NCBI GenBank assembly: GCA_964020155.1
Contig: OZ026564.1
Span: 1,853,523-1,917,522 of the forward strand
Direction of reading: 5' to 3'
Length of the DNA: 64,000 bases
Source: Chondrilla cf. caribensis
Taxonomy: Eukaryota; Porifera; Demospongiae; Chondrillida; Chondrillidae
The position numbers were made by a program, and so were the translations under genes. Position 1 is the stretch's first letter. Each line of letters starts with the position of its first letter. Below the pieces are notes generated by a model. That model saw nothing but the letters and a program-made list of their open reading frames with translations. It searched no databases and was not told the DNA's origin. This document shows positions 44,343-64,000 of the stretch, one piece after another.

Positions 44343-44850
44343 ATGGTCTCCCCCTCATTTCCGAGGTTGCCTCACCTGAGCACTCATGTTTACAAAACCC
44401 TCCGAGGTATGAACCCTTCATACCTATCACCTTTGCTTCGACCCTGTACTGAGACAGGCCGGGTGACACGGGGCGCAACAGCGGGCAACTTACAGCTACC
44501 GCTTCCTAAAACAGAAGCAGGAAGGAAAGCCTTTGCATTTATCGGTCCCAGTTTATGGAACAATCTTAATATTGAGACCAAGCAATGTATATCCATCTCC
44601 ACTTTTATTTTATCAGCCAAATGTAAATTTTATTCGTAATCCTGTGCATGTTATTGTTGCTGATTTTGAATTAAATAATTATATTATGTGTTAATTTTAT
44701 TATTATATTATTATTATTGCTTAACATTGTATATATATTTTTTATTATTTATTTATTATTTTATTTTATTCAATTGGGAGCCTTTGTAGTAGCCCTCTGG
44801 GCTAGTGGCCTCCCCAGTATAAATAATGAAACCTGAAACCTGGACGTCTA
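44343..44850 (+). mobile_element. 3' fragment of a non-LTR retrotransposon
   Basis: The open stretch 44343-44639 carries GMNPSYLSPLLRPC, then FAFIGPSLWNNL, typical of the end of LINE reverse-transcriptase ORFs. It is followed by an AT-rich 3' tail ending near the ATAATGAAACCTG sequence. The 5' part is missing, as expected of a truncated insertion. Confidence 0.65.
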
Positions 44851-45347
44851 AAAACTTTGGACGCATGTTTTAGCTCTTGTTCGGTAATTGATCGAATGTC
44901 TCCCCTCAAGTCTGTAGTAAGAGCTGAGTGAGCGGGAGAACAGTCGGATCTTCGCGTGGGAACAAGGGAAACCCCGTCAAGTCTACCCCACTTTCGAAAG
45001 AGTATTTCAACCGATCAGCATCGCGTACGACTGAGTGCCGAGTGCCACAGGTGACGTCATCTGAGCTCACATGTCGAATGACACAATGCGTGGCAAATTT
45101 GAAACTGCCCTACATGCTCTCGTGAAAGTTTTTCACGAGCCCCCGACAGATTCCGTCTGTACATAGATACTCTATATTACGTAGCCTGCACTAGTTTGAA
45201 TTTGAGTATAGTCCAGAACTATCAGAAGGATGTAGACGCTCTTTAAACTTCAATCCTCGTTTTCGATTCAAATGTAGTTTTGATAAAATGGCCGACGAAA
45301 TCTGGAATTAACTCTTCTCAATAGGTTTCTAGTCTGTCGAGCAAATC

Positions 45348-56776
<11,429 letters not shown>

Positions 56777-56896
56777 TTCGACACTGAATATTTCAATGAT
56801 AATGATAATCATGACTGCGTGATGTCGCCATTACCAAAAATAGTAACACTTCGTATTAGGAAAATGGCGACCGTGAGGAAGGCGTAACAAGTCACG

Positions 56897-58146
56897 ATGA
56901 TGGCAGAATCGTTAGATAGTCGACCGCGGATATTAACCATTGAAAAGCATGGAGTACAGGTACGACTACTTTTCTTTGTTGTCAGCAGTCGTGTAATAGA
57001 GTAGCGTAGAACCTTTTCGCCCATTTCTATCACTCTCCTGTATATTGCTCTTTGTAGCTTCGGTTCATTTGAGAGACGTTGGAAAGTGTACCTATTTTAT
57101 CATCCCGCGATAACTATACGAATGCATGGCCTCATTCTAACAGACGTGTCTTATATTTGCCGTAAAGAAATGTCCTATTTTCTTTCTGTATTATCCGCTT
57201 TCATGAATCCTATAGCTGTCAACAACTCAGTGTTTCGTGTGAAGGCACTTCGTGAATATAAAGTTATGCGCATGTTTTTAGTCGTGTTGCGTGTTTTTGA
57301 GTTACTCGCTGTCAGCGCTGCATTGTGTGATTCGAACTGGTGTACGAAGGCTTACCCGCTATACGCGCGTACGTTGCCGAGTCTGTACTGACTTTGACGT
57401 CCTCTCGTACCTATCGCACTAGTATTCTGGGATTTGCCTTACGATATTAACGTTCGCATGAGTTTTGTACCTGTCAAGATGAGTCCATTTTGTGGTGTAT
57501 ACCGTTGACCCTAAACTACGCGCTATACTATCTGACAACTATCCACTATATAGTCACAAGTTTACTGATACACCTCTATCTGGACACCGCCTGTCTATAG
57601 AGACCCCTGGGGGTCCTGGGTAGACAAATTCTACTATAAATGTGATATCCAATACTACATGGTAAAGTGTAGGCTCTATACTAGTCCCATACAGTATGTA
57701 CGTACATACATATGTTTGATACTGTGTATACACTAGTTTATCTAGTGCATGTGTATGCGTATGTGTGATACTAAATATCATGTAGTGTGGAGTTTCTATG
57801 CTACTCCATACGAGGATTATCCAGTTCATAGATAAACAATACTCAGTGCTGCATAGTGTACATAGAGTATCTGTAATATTATACATATGTACATCCACAG
57901 ACCACATAAATTATGGATAATATTGTAAGATAATATTACCTTAGGTCTTGTACATACGTATTTGATGCAAGTGTGGTGTGTATGTACATGTACGTACCTT
58001 AACAGTGACTGATCTTGCTGAACGTTGTGTGTGTTTCTCCAAACAGACTGATGGACAGTCTTCACCAAACAAAGTGAAAGGCCCCATGGCACCCATCAAG
58101 AGAGGTCCACTGAAAGTAGACCAGTATGGAGAGGCTTCTTACAAGA

Positions 58147-58229
<83 letters not shown>

Positions 58230-59383
58230 TGAATATGTATGTATTCAATGTGTACCAGGTGTGTACGTACGTACATGTGTTTCATGTTTCAACTACGTAG
58301 GTGTGTACGTACGTATGTATGTTTCGTGTGCTGTGAGCGTATTATCATGTGTGTGTACAGTGGGACGTTCTTTTAAACAATTTAGTGTACGTAGATCTCA
58401 GTTTTCATCTATTGACAAGTCAATACTCAACCTGCTATGTAACTATTACATTCCACTCCATAAACAGCATTTGACTGTAATGTAATGTTATGTGTGTTCC
58501 TCTGTGCATTGTAGACACCCTCTGAGACCCTCAAGAGATCAATTCAACTAGGACTGCAGGTGTCAATAGGTGCCTTGGAGCCTAAACCGAAAAGAGACCT
58601 TTTGATGACAGACTTTGAAGTGGAGGAGTTGGTAAACTTCCCTGGGTAAGTGAAGGTCATTGATTTCTCAAAAATTTTCAGTTTTACTCCATACCATGAT
58701 GCACACTGTTGCATGTGTACGTGTACACATATTGGCATCCTAATGTTTGCAATTTGTTACAATAGCACCCTCCAATTCTTCACCTCTTCTTATAATAGCT
58801 TTCTACTGTCTGCTACTTGTTACAACAGCTCTCATCACTTGGTATACTGATACGTACCTACACTAGGATGACAGAATCCACTGCATTGTACAACATACGT
58901 ACGTGGCTGTGTATTGTCTGCACGCTGGTTCATAGAGGTGATAAGTGTAATGTGATATCTGTGGGAAAGAACATGTGTTGAGGTCACAAACCATGTTCAC
59001 AAAGTACGTATGTACTACATACAATTCAACAGGTGGTGTGTAGGTATCTTGATGTTTGGACATCCACCATTAGACATCAAAGGAATCGGGTGTAGATCAC
59101 AGCTGTGTGCTGACAAACACGAACTTATGTAGTTCTTATGATGTGTTATCAACTATGTGGCTGTATGTACATACACTTTACATGTGTACGTGATATACTT
59201 ACGTATATACCTGTACCTGTACAATATAGTACATTGTGTTGCTACTGGCTTTTGTACATACGTACATGCACATATTCAACCAGTTTAAAGATGTATGTAC
59301 GTGCATACGTACGTATGTACATAGAAAGTACGTATGTACGTACGTATATACATATGTACCTTGTACATACATGTGTGTTCGTT

Positions 59384-59448
<65 letters not shown>

Positions 59449-62400
59449 GTGTTGGTGTATGTACACAGCTAGTAAGGACAACACTGTTTTTCATATGCAT
59501 GTGGCTAATTTCATTCATGTGTGTTCTTCCCTGTAGGGATGGGTCAGTCAACACTCCCGCTCATAACTTTTCTTCCTTCAAATTCAAAACATACTCTCCA
59601 ATAGCATTCAGGTGAGTGCAGACACACATAAATGAGCAACACCTATTACATATGTACGTACGTACATTAACATGTCTGTGTCTCGTGCATACTGTGCACA
59701 TATGACAGGTGTGTGTACATGTAGTAGTTATACCCCGTAGGCACATTCATTTACGAGGGATGGTAGGCCTATCAATTGAGGTTTTCAACAAAGAGCAGCA
59801 AGAAGGCCTAATAACACTGCAGCAATCGTCATACGTTCGGTGAATTTTATCCTCAGACTCGTTTCAGCAAGTTTCCTCTTTCGTTCTGTAAAGTTAATAC
59901 TCCAAGGCTCGTTGTTTTGGCAAGTTTCCTACTTCGTTCGTTCGTTCGTTCGTTCTGTACATATTCCAAGGCTCGTTGTTTTGGCAAGTTTCCTATTTCG
60001 TTCGTTCGTTCTGTAGATATTCCACGGCTCGTTGTTTTGGCAAGTTTCCTATTTCGTTCGTTCGTTCTGTAGATATTCCACGGCTCATTGTTTTGGCAAG
60101 TTTCCTATTTCGTTCGTTCGTTCGTTCTGTAGATATTCTAAGGCTGTTGGTTCCAGCATGTTTCGTCATTCGTTCGGTAAATATTTTAAGGTTCGTGTGT
60201 TTGGCAAATTCCCCTGGTTCGTTCGGAAAATATTCTGAGACTTTTGGGTTCGGCAAGCTTCCTCGTTCGCTCGGTAAATATTCCGAGGCTCGTGGATTCG
60301 GCGAGTTTCATCGTTCGTTCAGTAACTACCGAAGCTTGTTAGATTAAATAATGCCACTTACAAAAACCGGGGTACATCACAAATGTACCCCAGTACATCG
60401 CGAATGTACTCCTGTCGGCGCTTTGTAGTTGATTGAAAACGCCCACGCATCGGGGTACATATACACATCCTACTATGTATATATATTTTATGTGTGGTGT
60501 GTTACAATAGGTATAATTGTATTATGCTTGAGATATAGCATTAGCAGATTTGCTACACTGTATAATGTATGGTACGCTTCAAAAAAAACTTTATGTAACA
60601 ATCGTAATTACGCCGTAACGTTATGTACTTATTTGTAGCACGATTTGTAATTTATAGTTTGATCGTAAATCAACCGTAATCTAATCGTAATCCTACCGTA
60701 GTTAGATCATACGTACGTACGTACGTACGTAGCTCGATCGTACGTAGTTTGACTGTAATTCAATCATACGTATTTTGCCAATCCTTCTTAACTGTTCTCG
60801 CAGTCTTGCTCCTTTCTTCCAGGGTATCTATTCTACGTAACTAGTAGCTGCTCTAGCGGGATCATTGGTCATTATACGTATGTATGTAGCTACGTAGTTC
60901 ATAGTTTGATCATGTTTGACAGTAGTTCTATCGTAATTCTATCATACGTAGTTCGGCTGTATTTTAACATTGTCTTGGCAAAGTCGCCATAGTTTCACCA
61001 TAATTATGGTGTAACTAAAACATAGTTTCATTGTACTACGAATATGTTGCAATTAAGTTTTTTTGACGCCTGCCGTACGTACATATGTATGTATGCAATA
61101 ATGTAATAATGACTGACAGTTAATGTACGTACAATTGTATGATTTTATATGGAAATGCACTACATGATAACTAAGGTTTCTCTGGTGGTGCAGGTGTCTG
61201 TATCTGCTACAGCCCTACCAGAAGTGCTTTAGTTATTATGTGGCACATCTGTTTTCATATAAAATGATCTATGTAATTGGATACTAACGTGCACCCAGTG
61301 TTGTTATTATAGCTGAACATTGAGTTACTAGGCAATTAATTGACCAATTTAATAACAATCATAAGTGTGCAATAACAAAGGTAAGTGTGTAAATATTGTG
61401 TATATTTTCACACTTTGTGCTTCGATCTGCCATGCAATAACATACCACATACGTACGTACGTATACATTGAAACAAATGTGACAATAATTTGTACGTACA
61501 GAAGTGCATATGTACACAGGTACGTACATATCTTCATGTGTGCATGTACAGTAGGTATACACACGCGCTCAAAAGTAAGTGACCAGTCCCGACAAAATGG
61601 CTTCCACGGTCTTGTACTGCGTAAGTATTACGATCGAGAATCGGCAGAACGAATCACGTTTGAATGCGAATAAGGTAAATCGTTATAAATAATAAATATA
61701 GTAAACAGCTAAAGTTTATTAGTAAGAAGTGTGACCACCTCCAGCTTTAATAACAGCCTCTATTCTACGAGGCATTGAGTTTATAAGGTTCCTAATAACG
61801 CCCTGACTAGTGCGCTCCCAGATATCTTTGATTGCAGACCACAGAATTTCTTTGTTACTGTAATGCTGGCATTGGCTTTGGAGCTCTTTCTCAATCCAGT
61901 CCCATAGATGCTCAATCGGGTTCAGGTCTGGTGATTGTGCTGGCCAGTCTAGTGCTGTGATGCCCTCATTGGATAGAAAATGCTTTGTTACGGCTGCTGT
62001 ATGACAAGGGGCATTATCTTGCATAAAGATGTAACTGTTGCTAAATAACTGTCTGGCTGAAGGCAATAGATATTCTTTCAGCAGATTAACATACTGTTCC
62101 CCATTCAACCTTATTGATACACGGGCCAGAGACGTTCTACCTTCGGTACAGATTCCTCCCCACACCATCACCGAGCCGCCGCCGTGTTTCTTGGTTTCCT
62201 GTATGCACCAAGGCTTGTAGGCTTCTCCCTCCATTCGACGGACATAAGCCCTGCCATCACTACAGTAGAGCTGAAACCTCGACTCGTCCGTGAAGAGAAC
62301 ATTGCTCCATTCCTCCTGCGTCCAGTCCTGATGCTGTTTTGCAAAATTAAGGCGTTTCTTCTTATTTCTCGATGAAAGAGCTGGTTTTCTCCTCGGGACT

Positions 62401-63720
62401 CTTGCTCGCAGCCCAGCTTTGTCCAGAACCCTCTTCACCGTTGATACGGACACATTTACTCCACAAACCACTTCTAGCTTGTCCCTTATGGCAGTTGCTG
62501 GCTTGAACCTGTCGGACTTCGAAAGAATCGCTATATGACGGTCAGTTCGCTCTGTAGTTACTCGTGGACGTCCAGAACGAGCCATGTCTGTTATACTATT
62601 TGTAGTCCGATACTTGTCCTGGGTCTTCTTGACAGCAATCATCGAGCAGCCAACTTGGTCTGGAATTTGGCATTGGGAAAGACCGTTTTTAGTGAGAACG
62701 ACAATCGTTGCACGCTGTAAAACATTAAGTCTCGGCATTCTCTCTCGATTAACGCTCACAATTTGGTTGCTATAGTGCTTACGTTCATGAAGCAATGAAA
62801 TGATTGCTTTATGAAGGAAACGCTCGTCTTTTACTCGACAAACTTTTCGAAATTTCGAGTAACCTATCGGCAGCCATTTTCAAGGTGGTCACTTACTTTT
62901 GAACGCGTGTGTACATATGTGTTGCTTTGTTGTATGAATTCAAAGCACTGAACCAGTCCTGTACATAATTGTGTATGCACATACGTACCGTATAGCGGGA
63001 AATTTTCGCGGGACAAAATTTTCGCGGATGGCTCCAAAAATGAAAATTCGCGGATGCTGGCCAGAATCACGCGACAGAACAGCGAGAACGCCTAATTCGC
63101 AGATAAAATTTTCGCGGATGTTAGGCAAACCGCGAAATCCGCGAAAATTTTGTCCCGCGAATATTTCCCGCTATACGGTATGTATGTCTGTGTGTATCAT
63201 TCACTCACTCTTTCATGTAGTATGATGTGTATATGTACAAACATAATAAGCATACATACGTACATACATACCTTAGTTGGTACTTGCATACATGCCTGTA
63301 TATAGGTATTTTAATCTTTTCAAAATGCACATACATACGTACATACATAAAAGGTACGTACTTATATACATACATATGTACATACGTAGGTACATACCTA
63401 TTTGTACAATATATTTTGCAATTTTAACTTCTCTTTGTTTCTTCACACCTAGGTTTTTCAGAGATGCATTTGGCATAGCTCCACAGGATTTCATGGTGAG
63501 TGGAAAAGCTTCAAATGTTAGAATGCGTGTATGCATGTTAGTGATCCAGAAGTCTCATTCCCGACAGCTTGCCTTGTGCGACAAGCCACTCGTAGACCTG
63601 TCCAATCCAGGAGCAAGTGGGTCTCTCTTCTATTTGTCTACCAACGACGAGTTCATCATGAAAACTGTGCAAAGGAAAGAAGCAGAGTTTCTCCAGAAGT
63701 TGCTCCCAGGATACTACTTG
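56897..63720 (+). CDS. PIP5K1: Type I phosphatidylinositol-4-phosphate 5-kinase, N-terminal part (continues beyond the window)
   Basis: Exons: 56897-56959, 58047-58148, 58515-58645, 59537-59611, 63453-63495, 63568-63720 (567 nt, 189 codons). Landmarks match animal PIP5K1 in order: YGEASYKN then [69 protein letters not shown], then [20 protein letters not shown] with the ATP-binding glycines, [20 protein letters not shown]. The enzyme phosphorylates PI4P to PI(4,5)P2 at the plasma membrane. The specificity loop and catalytic Asp lie in exons beyond 63721 and are not in the window. The start ([21 protein letters not shown]) is the first ATG after HSPBP1. Exon 2 ends exactly where a (GT)n repeat begins. 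Intron 4 is 3.8 kb and holds several mobile elements. Confidence 0.9.
58149..58224. repeat. (GT)n microsatellite starting at a splice donor
   Basis: The first GT of the repeat is the donor of PIP5K exon 2. Confidence 0.95.
59390..59444. repeat. (GT)n microsatellite
   Basis: In PIP5K intron 3. Confidence 0.95.
59860..60330. repeat. Minisatellite, unit of about 57 bp
   Basis: About eight diverging copies contain TTCGTTCGTTC, TATTCCACGGCTCG and TTTTGGCAAGTTTCCT. The central three copies are nearly identical and the outer ones more diverged. In PIP5K intron 4. Confidence 0.85.
60570..61072. mobile_element. Non-autonomous DNA element with TCAAAAAAA-type inverted ends
   Basis: CTTCAAAAAAAACTTTATGT on the left resembles the inverse of the right end, which reads GCGTCAAAAAAACTTAATTG on the minus strand. 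The interior is rich in CGTAAT and TACGTA variants and has no ORF. The ends are imperfect, so the limits are approximate. Confidence 0.45.
61560..62911 (-). mobile_element. Tc1/mariner transposon, apparently complete
   Basis: The inverted ends start CACACGCGCTCAAAAGTAAG and match for most of about 48 bp. TA flanks both sides (61558-61559 and 62912-62913), the target duplication of this superfamily. It encloses one intact transposase ORF on the minus strand. Length 1352 bp. It lies in PIP5K intron 4, antisense to the host gene. Confidence 0.92.
61719..62738 (-). CDS. Tc1/mariner transposase (DD34E)
   Basis: A 339-residue uninterrupted ORF when started at the ATG of [15 protein letters not shown]; the frame is open upstream to 62795. 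The N-terminal part has the paired helix-turn-helix DNA-binding region, with the GRPR motif (RSGRPRVT) between. The catalytic triad is seen as [20 protein letters not shown] and [12 protein letters not shown]; 34 residues separate the second Asp from the Glu, the DD34E signature of Tc1. The protein makes the double-strand cuts and rejoins the element at TA. No stop or frameshift is present, so the copy could be recent or still active (inference). Confidence 0.93.
   Translation of the reverse strand: MPRLNVLQRATIVVLTKNGLSQCQIPDQVGCSMIAVKKTQDKYRTTNSITDMARSGRPRVTTERTDRHIAILSKSDRFKPATAIRDKLEVVCGVNVSVSTVKRVLDKAGLRARVPRRKPALSSRNKKKRLNFAKQHQDWTQEEWSNVLFTDESRFQLYCSDGRAYVRRMEGEAYKPWCIQETKKHGGGSVMVWGGICTEGRTSLARVSIRLNGEQYVNLLKEYLLPSARQLFSNSYIFMQDNAPCHTAAVTKHFLSNEGITALDWPAQSPDLNPIEHLWDWIEKELQSQCQHYSNKEILWSAIKDIWERTSQGVIRNLINSMPRRIEAVIKAGGGHTSY
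62986..63180. mobile_element. Palindromic MITE
   Basis: TACCGTATAGCGGGAAA at the left end is inverted at the right, and the inverted arms continue through GGGACAAAATTTTCGCGGA. The interior repeats TTCGCGGAT-type words. It is 195 bp long, has no ORF, and is richer in CpG than its surroundings. In PIP5K intron 4. Confidence 0.8.
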
Positions 63721-64000
63721 GTAATCATACACATACGTACATACGTACGTATATATGGGTACATACAGACCTTACAGTATTCATCGTTCATTCATTCATC
63801 TTGACTTGTGATGTAATCACACTAAATTATGCTATGGCATATTCACATCACGTTGTGATGTCATTATAAGGCAATTACGATGGATTTGGAGAGAATGTTC
63901 AATCTTTTTACACTTCCACTGCGAATAAACTACAGTTAATCTACTGTGTGTACATACTTATGTAGTTACTAGTGTATCACAATGACTATGATCTGGGTTA

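Larger units (their letters stand above)
41140..45347. other. Gene-poor interval with retroelement debris and likely promoters
   Basis: Holds the unlocated 5' end of the receptor kinase, a CpG-richer patch (41640-41870) with a perfect CRE-type TGACGTCA at 41722-41729, two LINE-type remnants listed separately, a short (CA)n at 43098-43144 and the HSPBP1 promoter region. A second TGACGTCA lies at 45052-45059. No additional intact gene was seen. Confidence 0.6.

Overview
The window is intron-rich eukaryotic DNA from an early-branching animal, most likely a sponge (inference). The evidence is metazoan gene families (FBXO16, SLCO/OATP, HSPBP1, type I PIP5K), short exons with canonical GT-AG borders, very many (CA)n/(GT)n microsatellites, and a secreted Calx-beta/VWD protein plus receptor-type proteins of kinds usual in sponges. 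Exon borders were read by eye; every gene model with both ends in the window sums to a multiple of three.

Layout. (1) 102-18238, + strand: a 24-exon gene for a secreted protein of about 2128 residues: signal peptide, IgGFc-binding N-terminal domain, ten Calx-beta modules, a VWD domain, and a C-terminus resembling inter-alpha-trypsin-inhibitor heavy chain. It recalls sponge aggregation factors. (2) 21476-19143, - strand: FBXO16-like F-box protein, head-to-head with (3) 21819-25691, + strand: an SLCO/OATP organic anion transporter. (4) 33551-27221, - strand: mucin-like type I membrane protein with a duplicated tyrosine-motif tail (NPxY and an ITAM-like pair). (5) 41139-35328, - strand: receptor kinase with an IgGFc-binding domain, three Ig-like segments, a membrane span and a kinase; its signal exon was not found. 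(6) 45348-56776, + strand: HSPBP1, whose 7.8-kb third intron holds, antisense, (7) 51692-47897, a paralogue of gene 4 with a 33-bp-repeat mucin stalk. (8) 56897 to beyond 63720, + strand: N-terminal part of a type I phosphatidylinositol-4-phosphate 5-kinase, with an intact Tc1/mariner element in one intron.

Four of the eight genes (1, 4, 5, 7) encode extracellular or receptor proteins whose introns are almost all phase 1, which allows exon shuffling. Two carry the same single-exon IgGFc-binding module and two share an uncharacterised ectodomain. Together they look like a cell-surface recognition/adhesion neighbourhood interspersed with housekeeping genes; that grouping is inference. Intergenic and intronic DNA holds microsatellites, minisatellites, MITEs, a foldback element with a 15-bp flanking duplication, a hAT-like remnant and LINE-type remnants.
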